Positions 18,500 to 27,499 of a DNA stretch of 64,000 bases are shown here, one piece after another. Each line of letters begins with the position of its first letter. The first letter of the stretch is position 1. The position numbers were made by a program, and so were the translations under genes. Where the stretch lies: NCBI RefSeq assembly GCF_018885305.1, contig NZ_CP076544.1, positions 2,046,001-2,110,000 of the forward strand, in the 5' to 3' direction. The notes under the pieces are model-generated. The model was not told where the DNA came from and ran no database searches. It saw nothing but the letters and a program-made list of their open reading frames with translations. The stretch is from Curtobacterium sp. L6-1. GTDB taxonomy: Bacteria; Actinomycetota; Actinomycetes; Actinomycetales; Microbacteriaceae.

Positions 18500-18610
18500 G
18501 CATCCCATCCTGGCGCACGCTCGGGGTGGTCGTCGCCTGGACGCCGTTCTGTGCAGAAGTCGGCGGAGAACCGCACGTGTGCAGGAAGGGCGGACGCCGA
18601 GCCGGACCGC

Positions 18611-18655
18611 CTGGAGGCCCGGCACCGGTCCGTCGGACCGGCACCGGGCCTCCAG
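18611..18655. terminator. Palindromic terminator downstream of the alcohol dehydrogenase
   Basis: Two 21-bp arms start CTGGAGGCCCGG and end CCGGGCCTCCAG, with a 3-nt loop and two internal mismatches. It lies 17 bp after the minus-strand ADH stop and belongs to the GGAGGCCCG palindrome family seen across the window. Confidence 0.75.
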
Positions 18656-18671
18656 GCCGACGGACGGGGTG

Positions 18672-19898
18672 TCAGGCCGACGTGTCGGTCAGCTCCACCT
18701 TGATCCAGCCGGGCTCGCGGCGGTCGAACGCCTCGTAGGCGTCGATCGCGGAACCGATGTGCTCGTGCTCCGTGATGAGCGCCGTCGGGTCGAACTGGCC
18801 GGCCGCGACCATGTCGATGAGCGGCGGGGTCACCGAGTGGTGGTCGCAGTTGCCCATGCGGATCGTGAGGTTCTTGTTCATCGCCTCGCCGATCGGGTAC
18901 GACTGCGCGGTCGGCCCGTACACGCCGATGATGCCGATCCGGCCGTACTTCGCGACCGAGGCGACCGCCCACTGCGCGACCTGCGACGGGCCGTCACCCG
19001 GCTTCCACTGCTGCTGCTCGCCGAACCCGTCCTTCGCGGCGTCCGGGGCGACCTGCGCGACCTCGGCGTCGAAAGCTGCTGCCTGCTCCTCGGAGACGGC
19101 CGCCGGACCGCGCTTCGGGCGCTCGGCGTCGACGCCCACCGCGTCGATGACGGCGTCGGCACCGATGCCGTTCGTGAGGTCCAGGATCGCCTGCACCGGG
19201 TCCTCGCGGTTGTAGTCGACGACCTCGCAGTTCTGCGCGAGGGCGGCGGCCAGGCGGGTCTCCTCGCCGTCCACCACGATCACGCGGCCGGCGCCCTGCT
19301 TGAACGCGGAGGCGGCGGCGAACTGCCCGACGATGCCGGCACCGAACACGACGACGACGTCACCGCGAGTGACACCGGCGAGCTCGGCACCGAACCAGCC
19401 GGTCGGGAAGATGTCGGACAGCAGGATCGCCTGCTCGTCGCTGACGTTCTCGGGCAGCGGGTGCATCGTGTTCTGCGCCCACGGCACGCGCACGTACTCG
19501 GCCTGCAGACCGTTCACGGGGCCGGTCGATTCGGGGCCGCCGAAGAAGCTCGTGCCGGCCTGGGGGCCGTTCGGGTTCGCGACGTCGCACTGGGCGGTCT
19601 TGCCCATCCGGCAGTACCGGCAGGCGCCGCACGAGATGGTCGAGTTGATGAGGACCCGGTCGCCGGCGCTGAAGCCGCGCACGGCGTCGCCGACCTGGGT
19701 GACGACACCGACGGCCTCGTGGCCGAGGATCGTGCCCTCCTGCATCGGCGCCATGGTGCCGCGCACGAAGTGCAGGTCGGTGCCGCAGATCGCGGAGCGG
19801 GTGATGTGCACGATCGCGTCGTGCGGGTCCTGGATGGTGGGCTCCGGGACCTCGTCGAGCCGGATGTCGCCGATGCCGTGCCAGACCACTGCCTTCAT
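18672..19898 (-). CDS. Zn-dependent alcohol/formaldehyde-dehydrogenase-type oxidoreductase
   Basis: This 408-residue medium-chain dehydrogenase/reductase has catalytic Zn ligands in AICGTDLH and GHEAVG. The structural Zn site is CGACRYCRMGKTAQC, and the nucleotide-binding motif is VFGAGIVGQFAA. A ~50-residue insert (around 270-320, QQQWKPGDGP) resembles the long glutathione-independent formaldehyde dehydrogenase/dismutase subgroup. Start ATG 19898 has GAGGAGG upstream. The upstream region carries a G-rich tract and the tandem repeat array. The physiological substrate cannot be read from sequence. Confidence 0.88.
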   Translation of the reverse strand: MKAVVWHGIGDIRLDEVPEPTIQDPHDAIVHITRSAICGTDLHFVRGTMAPMQEGTILGHEAVGVVTQVGDAVRGFSAGDRVLINSTISCGACRYCRMGKTAQCDVANPNGPQAGTSFFGGPESTGPVNGLQAEYVRVPWAQNTMHPLPENVSDEQAILLSDIFPTGWFGAELAGVTRGDVVVVFGAGIVGQFAAASAFKQGAGRVIVVDGEETRLAAALAQNCEVVDYNREDPVQAILDLTNGIGADAVIDAVGVDAERPKRGPAAVSEEQAAAFDAEVAQVAPDAAKDGFGEQQQWKPGDGPSQVAQWAVASVAKYGRIGIIGVYGPTAQSYPIGEAMNKNLTIRMGNCDHHSVTPPLIDMVAAGQFDPTALITEHEHIGSAIDAYEAFDRREPGWIKVELTDTSA

Positions 19899-19985
19899 GG
19901 TGTCCCTCCTCAGGGGTGTCGTCGCCGCGGACGGTACGCCGGGGAGGCTCGGTGGCCGGGGGACAGCGGTGCGTCGGCCGGACAC

Positions 19986-20067
19986 GGGGTGCGGGTGGGG
20001 TGGGTGCGGGATGCGGGTGCGGGGGGGGGTGCGGGGGTGCGGGTGCGGGTGCGGGCGGTGCGGGCGT
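19986..20067 (+). repeat. G-rich tract with G-quadruplex potential
   Basis: On the plus strand more than ten runs of three or more G are separated mostly by TGC (GGGTGC repeats), including a run of nine G at 20021-20029. It lies 90-170 bp upstream of the ADH start on the ADH template strand and immediately precedes the tandem repeat array. Confidence 0.6.
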
Positions 20068-20074
20068 CGAGGCC

Positions 20075-20928
20075 GAGGTCGCACGAACTGCCGCCGCAGC
20101 CGCCCGCGAACGGCGATTCGTGCTACCTCGGCGGACATGAGCGGCACGTCGTGCGACCTCGGCAGGGCCTGCGGCGGCGCCTTCCGTCCGACGCCCCGAC
20201 GGGAGCCCCGCCCCACCCCTGTCAGACCGGCTCCGTCGGCACGCCCACGGCCGCGCGCCGAGGTCGCACGAAGTGCCGCCGCAGCCGCGGGCGGGCGGCG
20301 CTTCGTGCGACCTCGGCGGACATGAGCGGCACGTCGTGCGACCTCGGCAGGGCCGACGGCGGCGCCTCCGCCCGACACCCCGACGGGAGGCCCGCCCCAC
20401 CCCCGGCAGGACGGCCGCCTCGGCACGCCCGGGGCCGCGCGGCGAGGTCGCACGAAGTGCCGCCGCAGCCGCCGGCGAGCGGCGCTTCGTGCGACCCCGG
20501 CGGACATGAGCGGCACGTCGTGCGACCTCGGCGGACATGAGCGGCACGTCGTGCAACCTGGGCAGGGCCGGCGGCGGCACCTCCGCCCGACACCCCGACG
20601 GGAGGCCCGCCCCACCCCCGGCAGGCCCGCCCGTCGGCACGCCCGGGGCCGCGCGCCGAGGTCGCACGAAGTGCCGCCGCAGCCGCGGGCGGGCGGCGGT
20701 TCGTGCGACCTCGACGGACGTGAGCGGCACGTCGTGCGACCCCGGCAGGGCCGACGGCGGCGCCTCCGCCCGACACCCCGACGGGATGCCCGCCCCACCC
20801 CCGGCAGACCCGCCCCGTCGGCACACCCGAGGCCCTGCGCCGAGAGCGCACGAAGTGCCGCCGCAGCCGCGGGCGGGCGGCGGTTCGTGCGACCTCGACG
20901 GACATGAGCGGCACGTCGTGCGACCTCA
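20075..20928. repeat. 184-bp tandem repeat array (about 4.6 copies)
   Basis: Units begin GAGGTCGCACGAA at 20075, 20260, 20444 and 20658, and a variant GAGAGCGCACGAA unit starts at 20842. Periods are 185, 184, 214 and 184 bp. The 214-bp unit carries one extra internal 30-bp copy of CGGACATGAGCGGCACGTCG plus flank. Each unit has a ~21-bp inverted repeat (GAGGTCGCACGAAGTGCCGC against its complement, one mismatch), direct TCGTGCGACCT copies and a CGACGGGAGGCCCG segment. No plausible gene is present, although the high GC leaves long open frames. A very GC-rich stretch (20929-20997) links it to the transporter stop. Confidence 0.85.
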
Positions 20929-20997
20929 GCCCGGAACCCGCGCGGCCCCGCGCCGCGGCGGCCCCACCCCGCGGCCCCGCGGCGCGGCCCCGCGGCG

Positions 20998-22386
20998 TCA
21001 GGCCGCCGCGCGCGACTCGTCGCGGACGAACGCCATGAGCACGAGCCCGGCGACCAGGACCACGACGACCCCGAGGATCCCGTACCGCGTCGAGCCGCCG
21101 ATCGTCACCGCGAGCCCGAACAGCGCCGGCGCGATGAAGGACGCAGCACGCCCGGTGGTGGCGTAGAGGCCGAACAGCTCCCCCTCGCGGCCCGGTGTCG
21201 CGAGCTTCGCCAGGTACGCCCGGGAGGACGACTGCACCGGCCCGACGAACACGCACAGCCCGAGCCCGAGCACCCAGAACGACGCCTGCGCGGACCCGGC
21301 GAACAGCACCGCGGTCCCGAACACGGACAGACCGACCAGGGAGACCATGATGAGCGGCCCGGACCCGAAGCGGTCGTCGAGCCGGCCGGACAGCACGGTC
21401 GCGATGCCGGCCACGACGTTGGCGACGATCGCGAACAGGATCACGCCGGACGGACTGAAGCCGAACACCTGGGCCGCGATGATGCCGCCGAAGGTGAACA
21501 CCGCGCCGACGCCGTCGCGGAACACCGCGCTCGCGAGCAGGAACGCGAGCACGTTGCGCCGGGTCCGCCAGAGCCGTGCGACGTCGCGCCCGAGGTCCGC
21601 GTACGCCGACCAGAGCGACCCGCGGCGGGTCGGGTCGGCGGGGGCCTCCGGCACGACGACGAAGAGCGGGACCGAGCTGACGGCGAGCCAGACGGCGGCG
21701 ATGCCGATCGCGACGCGGACGTCCCACTGGCCGCCGGCGACGGTCGCGGGCAGCTGGAGGACTCCGCCGCGGCCGGTGACGCCGAAGTCCTGGATGCAGA
21801 GCAGGAGCAGGACGACGAGCAGCACGATGCCGCCGAAGTAGCCGGCCGCCCAGCCGATCGCGGAGACCCGGCCGGTGCGTGGCCCGCTCGCGACCTGACC
21901 GAGCATGGCGTTGTAGCCGACGCAGGCGATCTCGTAGGCGACCGTGCCGATCCCGATGAGCGCTGCGCCGAGCACCAGGTACGGCTGCTCGGGTGCGACG
22001 AACACCATGCCGACGATGGACAGGACGATCCCGATGGTGGCGATGAGGACCGAGCGCCGGCGGTGCCCGGACGTGTCGGCGAGCCGGCCGACGGCGGGGG
22101 CGACGAGGGCGACGACGATGCCGGCGACGGTCAGGGCGGTCGAGACCACGGCGGCGTTGTGTGCGAGTTCCCGCTCGACGGCGGCTGCCGCGGCGGCGGA
22201 CGAGTCCTCGGCGGCGACGAGGGCCGGGTCGACGAAGGCGCGGCTGGCCAGGTAGGTGCTGAAGACGAATGTCGTGACGACGGCGTTGAACGCGGCGGAG
22301 CCCCAGTCCCAGAGCGCCCAGGACACTAGGGCCCGGCGTCGGGTGGGGGTCGGCGGAGCCGCTGCGGTCGTCGGCGAACCGGTCAT
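20998..22386 (-). CDS. UMF1-type major facilitator transporter
   Basis: This 462-residue integral membrane protein has about 12 helices. The N-terminal signature SWALWDWGSAAFNAVV is typical of the UMF1/Atg22-like MFS group, which contains bacterial exporters of unknown substrate and fungal vacuolar amino-acid exporters. The motif GRLADTSGHRRRS lies after helix 2. I take ATG 22386 (MTGSPTTAA): TACGGT ends six bases upstream, a leaderless arrangement. Its 3' end abuts the tandem repeat block. Confidence 0.88.
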   Translation of the reverse strand: MTGSPTTAAAPPTPTRRRALVSWALWDWGSAAFNAVVTTFVFSTYLASRAFVDPALVAAEDSSAAAAAAVERELAHNAAVVSTALTVAGIVVALVAPAVGRLADTSGHRRRSVLIATIGIVLSIVGMVFVAPEQPYLVLGAALIGIGTVAYEIACVGYNAMLGQVASGPRTGRVSAIGWAAGYFGGIVLLVVLLLLCIQDFGVTGRGGVLQLPATVAGGQWDVRVAIGIAAVWLAVSSVPLFVVVPEAPADPTRRGSLWSAYADLGRDVARLWRTRRNVLAFLLASAVFRDGVGAVFTFGGIIAAQVFGFSPSGVILFAIVANVVAGIATVLSGRLDDRFGSGPLIMVSLVGLSVFGTAVLFAGSAQASFWVLGLGLCVFVGPVQSSSRAYLAKLATPGREGELFGLYATTGRAASFIAPALFGLAVTIGGSTRYGILGVVVVLVAGLVLMAFVRDESRAAA

Positions 22387-22392
22387 GGCGGA

Positions 22393-22398
22393 ACCGTA
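22393..22398 (-). promoter_or_regulatory. Leaderless -10 element of the UMF1-type transporter
   Basis: TACGGT on the minus strand, then TCCGCC, then ATG 22386. This is the six-base spacing seen at other genes here. Confidence 0.5.
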
Positions 22399-22447
22399 GC
22401 GCCTCCGGGTGTCCGGCCGGGTGCCCGACGACGGACGGTCCCGCACC

Positions 22448-23428
22448 TCAGCGGCGCAGGGTCTGCTTCGGGTACTCCCCGAACCGCTCGGCGTACGCCG
22501 CCGAGAACCGCCCGAGGTGCGCGAACCCCCACCGGGTGGCGACCTGTCCGACCGACACCGACCGGGGGTCGCGGGCGAGCAGTTCGTCGTGCACGCGGTC
22601 GAGTCGCACCTGGCGCAGGTACGTCAGCGGCGACACCCCGAACACCCGGCGGAACGACTCCTGCACGCTCCGGACGCTGAGGCCCGCGACCTGCGCCAGG
22701 GCCGCGACGGTGACCGGCTCCTCTGCGTGCGCGTGGACGTGCTCGACGGCCGCGCGGAGCTTCGCCTGTCGAGGGTGCAGCAGCTCGGCGGGCAGCCGGT
22801 CGAGCTGCGGCGGCACGACCCGGAGGAACGCGTCGACGGTCTGCCGCTTCGCCTCGTGCCAGACGAGCGAGTCGGTGCCGCCCTCACGCAGCGCCCGGGC
22901 GAGCGCGCCGAGCGACTCGCGCCAGTTCCGCACCGCCAGACTGTCCGCTTCACGAAGGTGGTCGAAGCGCAGGTCACGGTCCCCGACGTCGAAGTGCTCG
23001 GCCGCGACCTCGCGCACGAGACCCCGGTCGAGGTGCACGAGCTGCTCGTCGTAGTCCGCGGCGACGAAGACCACGTCGCGGTGCGCGGGGAACAGCACGG
23101 GGTGGCCGACCCGGAGGGGCACGCGGTCGCGCAGCGTGTCCGGCGTGCTCGTGCCGGTCGTCAACCAGGCCATGACCAGGTCGTCGCCCGGTTCCGAGGC
23201 GCCGCGGAGGAAGCCGCTCATGGTCGAGCGGCGCATCGACACGTCGGAGTCACCGACGGCCGTGTACCGGTACGAGTACTCGCCCTCGGTGCGGCGGGAC
23301 AGCCACTGCTTCCCCTCGTAGATGCCGGCGAGGTCGCGGACGGCCGCCTCGGGGTCGGTGCCGGCGACCTCGAAGCGGACCGGGACGGGTCCCTCGGCGC
23401 CCGGTCCGGAGGCGATGGGTTCGCTCAC
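22448..23428 (-). CDS. AraC-family regulator
   Basis: This 326-residue regulator has an N-terminal sensing domain of the AraC-binding type 2 (about 20-190) and a C-terminal AraC DNA-binding domain (about 225-326). The two helix-turn-helices are visible as VAALAQVAGLSVRSVQESF and VGQVATRWGFAHLGRFSAAY, ending FGEYPKQTLRR. Start is GTG 23428. It is divergent from a MarR gene across 104 bp. It resembles three other AraC genes in the window (44591, 61238 and 62416), so it belongs to an expanded paralogous group. Confidence 0.9.
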   Translation of the reverse strand: MSEPIASGPGAEGPVPVRFEVAGTDPEAAVRDLAGIYEGKQWLSRRTEGEYSYRYTAVGDSDVSMRRSTMSGFLRGASEPGDDLVMAWLTTGTSTPDTLRDRVPLRVGHPVLFPAHRDVVFVAADYDEQLVHLDRGLVREVAAEHFDVGDRDLRFDHLREADSLAVRNWRESLGALARALREGGTDSLVWHEAKRQTVDAFLRVVPPQLDRLPAELLHPRQAKLRAAVEHVHAHAEEPVTVAALAQVAGLSVRSVQESFRRVFGVSPLTYLRQVRLDRVHDELLARDPRSVSVGQVATRWGFAHLGRFSAAYAERFGEYPKQTLRR

Positions 23429-23457
23429 CGGGCCACCTGGCTGGGCCGGGAACCAGC

Positions 23458-23472
23458 GGTATCTGGATATCC
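23458..23472. promoter_or_regulatory. Candidate operator between divergent AraC and MarR genes
   Basis: Near-palindrome GGTATC-TG-GATATCC in the 104-bp divergent spacer. MarR proteins often bind such short AT-richer dyads in their own promoter. This is assigned by position only. Confidence 0.35.
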
Positions 23473-23532
23473 TTGCCGCGAGCGCACGGGGACCCTGCCC
23501 CGTGCGTCGCTGCGCACGGAGGAGGCGAGCCG

Positions 23533-23982
23533 ATGAGCGAGGTCGACGTCCTGGGCGCCCTGACCCGTCTCGAGTACGCCTCGACGTCGCTGCGGAACCG
23601 CCTGCGCGACCGCATCGGCATCTCGGGAGCGGACCTGTCGGTCCTGCAGTACGTGTGGCGCGCGCGGCGCGGAGCCCGGTCGGTCCGGGTGAAGGACCTG
23701 ACCGCGCACCTCGGTCTGACGGGTCCGGCCGTGACCGGCATCATCGACCGGCTCGAACGCCAGGGCATGCTGCAGCGCGTCCCGAACCCGGAGGACGGTC
23801 GGAGCCGGTTCATCCAGCTCACGCCGGGACAGGAGGGTGTGTTCGCAGCAGCGCTGGACAGCACCAACGAGCAGTTGCACGAACTCCTGTCCTCCTTCTC
23901 GGAACGAGAGCGCCGGCGACTCGTCCGCATCGTGGACCGCATCGTGGCAGCACTCGACGGTGGGGTACCCCCCACCTCGTAG
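23533..23982 (+). CDS. MarR-family transcriptional regulator
   Basis: This 149-residue winged-helix protein has the recognition region LTAHLGLTGPAVTGIIDRLE and wing PNPEDGRSRFIQLT (about 55-95), flanked by the helices that form the MarR dimer. ATG 23533 is preceded by GGAGG. The ligand is unknown. It is divergent from the AraC gene and is followed by a small ORF that has its own promoter. Confidence 0.9.
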   Translation: MSEVDVLGALTRLEYASTSLRNRLRDRIGISGADLSVLQYVWRARRGARSVRVKDLTAHLGLTGPAVTGIIDRLERQGMLQRVPNPEDGRSRFIQLTPGQEGVFAAALDSTNEQLHELLSSFSERERRRLVRIVDRIVAALDGGVPPTS

Positions 23983-24148
23983 TGCGAGGTTAGGGCGCTG
24001 TCGGTTCGTGGACGAAGCAATTGTCCACGCAGCGCGGATGGGTAGTTTCCCGACCTACTTGCCCGGGCGCGGCCCCGGACGCGGCCGTAGCGTCGGGAGG
24101 GATCAGGGACCCCTCACTCGGGGGCCGTGTCCGACGGGAAGGGACACC

Positions 24149-24298
24149 ATGGGCATGTACGAGTCCGAACCGGGCGTCGACCCGGTGCGCATCACCACCA
24201 TCCGCCGACTGCGCCGCCGCTGGAAGCACGGCGAGCAGCCGACCGACGACCAGGGACTGTTCGACGACCTGTTCGTCAGCACGACGACGCAGCGCTGA
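24149..24298 (+). CDS. Small charged protein (49 residues)
   Basis: A basic N-terminal half (ITTIRRLRRRWKHGEQ) is followed by an acidic half (DDQGLFDDLFV). ATG 24149 has a good GGGAAGGG site. A plausible promoter lies at 24021-24048 (TTGTCC, 16 bp, TAGTTT), and a strong terminator follows the stop by 16 bp. It therefore looks like a monocistronic expressed gene. I do not recognise the family. Confidence 0.6.
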   Translation: MGMYESEPGVDPVRITTIRRLRRRWKHGEQPTDDQGLFDDLFVSTTTQR

Positions 24299-24313
24299 CG
24301 CGCTGACGCACCT

Positions 24314-24353
24314 GACGGGAGGCCCGTGGCGGGATCGCCACGGGCCTCCCGTC
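24314..24353. terminator. Bidirectional palindromic terminator
   Basis: A perfect 18-bp stem begins GACGGGAGGCCCGTGGCG, with loop GGAT. It sits between the small ORF (plus) and the convergent ABC permease (minus, stop at 24364) and is a member of the GACGGGAGGCCCG palindrome family. Confidence 0.85.
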
Positions 24354-24363
24354 GTGTGCGGGG

Positions 24364-25212
24364 TCAGCCCTTGACCGCGCCCGAGGTGAGCCCGGAGACG
24401 ATCGACCGGCGGAACACCAGCACGAGGATCACGATCGGCACGGTCGCCGCGACGCTCGCCGCGAAGATCTGCGCGAACGGCACGGTGAACTGCGTCCCGA
24501 ACAGGGCGATGCCGACCGGGATGGTGCGGAACGAGTTCTCGCTGTTGAACGTCAGCGCCATGAGGAACTCGCTCCACGAGGCGGTGAAGGTGAAGACGCC
24601 GACCGTGAAGAGGCCCGGCTTGGCCATCGGCAGGATCACCGACAGCACCGTGCGCCAGGCGCCGGCTCCGTCGATCTCCGATGCCTCCTCGATGGTCGAC
24701 GGGATGCCCTGCAGGTAGTTCCGCATGATCCACACGGCGAACGGCAGGTTGAACGCGACGTACGGCACGATCAGCCCCGGGTACGAGTTGAGCAGGCCGA
24801 GGTTGCGTTCGAGCAGGTAGAGCGGTGTGAGGACGGCGATCGCCGGGAACACCGACAGCATCAGCAGGGACGTCATGATCGCCGTGCGGCCGCGGATCCA
24901 CCGTCCGGCGAGCGCGTAGCCGGCGAGGAACGCCAGCGCGAGCACGATGACGGTCGTCGAGACGGCCACGACGATGCTGTTGACCATGTACTGCCCGAGC
25001 GCGTTGTCCCGGAACGCCACGACGAAGTTGTCGAGCGTGAACGTCACCGGGAAGGCGGTCGGCGGCGACTGCGCGATCTCGGACGACGGCTTGAACGAGG
25101 TCGTCACGAGCCAGTACAGCGGCAACGCGGTGACCACGGCGATGACGACGGCGCTCACGTTGACGGTGTTGACCCACCGACGCCATCCCCTGCGGATCCG
25201 TTGACGGGGCAT
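24364..25212 (-). CDS. Sugar ABC transporter permease, MalG type
   Basis: This 282-residue inner-membrane permease has six helices. The ATPase-contacting EAA loop is visible (IEEASEIDGAGAWRT, about 190-205). It follows the second permease with a TGATG overlap. No ATP-binding subunit is encoded nearby, so a shared MsiK-type ATPase encoded elsewhere is likely, as is common for actinobacterial sugar importers. A terminator lies just downstream. Confidence 0.93.
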   Translation of the reverse strand: MPRQRIRRGWRRWVNTVNVSAVVIAVVTALPLYWLVTTSFKPSSEIAQSPPTAFPVTFTLDNFVVAFRDNALGQYMVNSIVVAVSTTVIVLALAFLAGYALAGRWIRGRTAIMTSLLMLSVFPAIAVLTPLYLLERNLGLLNSYPGLIVPYVAFNLPFAVWIMRNYLQGIPSTIEEASEIDGAGAWRTVLSVILPMAKPGLFTVGVFTFTASWSEFLMALTFNSENSFRTIPVGIALFGTQFTVPFAQIFAASVAATVPIVILVLVFRRSIVSGLTSGAVKG

Positions 25213-26183
25213 CAGGCCTCGCCTCCCTTCGCCTGGTTGCGGAAGGCCCGGAGGAAGAGCAGGCAGCCGGCGGCCACGATGACCGCGGTGCTCGTGGCGA
25301 TCGCTGCGCCCGGGCCGATGTTGATGTCCTGGAAGAGCACCTTGTAGCCCATGATCGCGAGCGACTGCGTGCTCGTCCCCGGACCGCCGTTCGTCAGCAC
25401 GAACGGCAGGTCGAACACCCCGAAGGCCTGCAGGACGCGGAACAGCACCGCGATCGTCAGGGTCGGAGCCAGCTGGGGCAGCACCACCCGCCAGAACGTC
25501 TGCCAGGCGTTCGCCCCGTCGAGCTCGGCGGCCTCGTAGTGGTCCTCCGAGATCTGCACGAGGCCGGCGAGCAGGATGATCGCCACGAAAGGGGTCGTCT
25601 TCCAGATGTCGGCCAGCATGAGGCCGGTGATCGCGGGGACGGGCTCGCCGAGGATCACCGGCGCCTCCCCGAACAGCGCGAAGAACCAGGTCGCGACGCC
25701 GTAGGTGGAGTCGTAGACGTACTTCCACAGCTGTGCGTTGACGATGGTCACCAGCGACCACGGGACGAGCATGAGCGCGAGCATCCAGCCGCGGGTCGCC
25801 CCGAGCCGCTCGAGCACGATGGCGACGAGCATCCCGAGGACGAGTTCCACGGTGACCGTCACGACCGTGTACAGGACCGTGAAGCCGAGCGCGCGGTACC
25901 AGTCCGCGCTCTGGAGCAGGGCGGCGTAGTTGTCGAACCCGAAGCCCTGGATCGCGAACCCGTCGTAGCCGATCTCGACGTCCGCGAAGCTGAGGACGAT
26001 CGAGTAGACCACCGGGAACACCGTGACGGCGGCCACGACGAGCAGCGCCGGGGCGGCGAAGCCCCAGGCGCTCCGTGCGCGGAGCCGGTCGAGACGGTTG
26101 CGTCCGCTGCGGCGACCGACGGGTTCGGGGCGGGCCGCGCCTCCCGGCCGGGTGGCGGGCCGGGCGTCCGTCGCGGCGCTCAC
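25212..26183 (-). CDS. Sugar ABC transporter permease, MalF type
   Basis: This 323-residue permease has a disordered basic N-terminal segment (1-40), about six helices and the EAA motif YEAAELDGANAWQT. Start GTG 26183 overlaps the solute-binding-protein stop (GTGA), and its own stop overlaps the MalG-type ATG. It pairs with the downstream permease to form the channel of a carbohydrate importer. Confidence 0.92.
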   Translation of the reverse strand: MSAATDARPATRPGGAARPEPVGRRSGRNRLDRLRARSAWGFAAPALLVVAAVTVFPVVYSIVLSFADVEIGYDGFAIQGFGFDNYAALLQSADWYRALGFTVLYTVVTVTVELVLGMLVAIVLERLGATRGWMLALMLVPWSLVTIVNAQLWKYVYDSTYGVATWFFALFGEAPVILGEPVPAITGLMLADIWKTTPFVAIILLAGLVQISEDHYEAAELDGANAWQTFWRVVLPQLAPTLTIAVLFRVLQAFGVFDLPFVLTNGGPGTSTQSLAIMGYKVLFQDINIGPGAAIATSTAVIVAAGCLLFLRAFRNQAKGGEA

Positions 26184-27499
26184 AGTGCCGCTCCCCGGAG
26201 CGCGAGATCGATGGCGGAGGCCATCGCGCTCGTGCCGCCGTCGACGGTGCGCTGCCCACCGAGGATGCCGTTGCCGTTCTGGTAGACGCCCTGCGACACC
26301 TTCGGGTAGTAGGCGGTCGAGGTGGGCCGCGGGACCAGGGTGATCCCGGCCGCGGTGTCGTACGTCGGGCGCTGCTGGCGCTTCGCGTCCTCGCTGACGA
26401 GCGACGCCGAGCGTGCCGGGAGGACACCGCCCTCGCGCGTGAGCAGTTGCTGCGCGGTCTCGCTCGACATCCACCTGGCGAAGGTCAGCGCCGCGGCCGG
26501 CTGCTGGGTGTGCGGGTTGATGTAGTTGCCCCACCCGCCGATCGTCGAGTGGTGCTCGTCCATGCCGTCGAAGGTCGGGCGCGCCGCCAGACCGACCTTG
26601 CCGCGCACCGCGCTGTCCGGCCCGTTCGCGATCCCCCACGCGTACGACCAGTTGCGGAGGAACGCGGCCCGGCCGCCCGAGAAGGCGTCGTTCGTGTCCT
26701 GCTCCTGGTACGTCAGCGTCGCCCGGGGGCTCGCGCCGGAGGTGACGAGGGAGCGCATGAACTCGAACGCACGTCGGGTCTCGGAACTCGTCGTCGTGGC
26801 GTTCTCGAGCTCGTCGTCGAGCAGCGATCCGCCGGCGTCGGCGACGAACTCGGTGACGTTGCAGGTGAGGCCCTCGTACACGTCGCCCTGGAACGCGAAC
26901 CCGTAGGAGACGTCCCCGGTGTCGACGAGCTTCGCGGCGGTCTCGCGGACCTCCTCCCACGAGCGCGGCACCTGGAACCCGTGCTTGTCCAGCAGGTCCT
27001 CGCGGTACAGGAAGAACGACTCGTCGATGTAGAGCGGGAACATGTAGTACGTGCCGTCGACGCTGGCGGCCTGGCGCAGCCCCTCCGGGAACTGGTCGAA
27101 GAAGTCCTCGCCCACCAGGGAGCCGACCGGCGTCGCGAGCTTGTTCTTCGCGAACTGCCCCGGCCACGCGACGTCCCCCAGGTACACGTCGGGGGTCGGC
27201 GACCCGGCGGCGATCTGCGTCGTCAGTGACGTCCGGTTCGTGTCGGTGTCGCTCGGCGCACTGACGATCCGCACGCGGATGTCGGGGTACTCCTGCTGGA
27301 AGGCGGCGATGAGTCGACGGCGCAGGTCACCGCCGTCCTTCGAGGCCACCTGTCCGGCCCACCAGCTGATCGTCGCCGGGCCCTCCGGGGGCCCGGTCGG
27401 CCAGTCGGCGACCTCGGTGCGCTCGGGGCGGGTGGAGCAGCCGGCGAGCAGCAGCACCCCCGTGCCCCCGAGCAGGAACAGCCTGCGGTCGATGTCCAT
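26180..27499 (-). CDS. Sugar ABC transporter solute-binding lipoprotein
   Basis: This 439-residue substrate-binding protein has a lipoprotein signal (basic MDIDRR, hydrophobic core, lipobox LLAGC with Cys21). The binding fold is rich in aromatics (ISWWAGQV, YMFPLYIDESFF, GGWGNYINPHTQQP), as in oligosaccharide binders. I chose ATG 27499 because AGGAGG lies seven bases upstream and it gives a proper signal peptide. It is first in a three-gene importer operon. The operon is divergent from a two-component system that might regulate it, but no operator is obvious. The sugar is unknown. Confidence 0.93.
   Translation of the reverse strand: MDIDRRLFLLGGTGVLLLAGCSTRPERTEVADWPTGPPEGPATISWWAGQVASKDGGDLRRRLIAAFQQEYPDIRVRIVSAPSDTDTNRTSLTTQIAAGSPTPDVYLGDVAWPGQFAKNKLATPVGSLVGEDFFDQFPEGLRQAASVDGTYYMFPLYIDESFFLYREDLLDKHGFQVPRSWEEVRETAAKLVDTGDVSYGFAFQGDVYEGLTCNVTEFVADAGGSLLDDELENATTTSSETRRAFEFMRSLVTSGASPRATLTYQEQDTNDAFSGGRAAFLRNWSYAWGIANGPDSAVRGKVGLAARPTFDGMDEHHSTIGGWGNYINPHTQQPAAALTFARWMSSETAQQLLTREGGVLPARSASLVSEDAKRQQRPTYDTAAGITLVPRPTSTAYYPKVSQGVYQNGNGILGGQRTVDGGTSAMASAIDLALRGAAL

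Noticed and set aside
19964..20907. Open frames across the 184-bp repeats encoding MSGTSCDLG-type repeated peptides
   Set aside because: The frames exist on both strands because the repeats lack stop codons. No ribosome-binding site or promoter is evident, and the DNA symmetry explains the sequence better.
20075..20928. CRISPR array
   Set aside because: The 184-bp units are contiguous near-identical tandem copies without unique spacers, and no cas gene is nearby.
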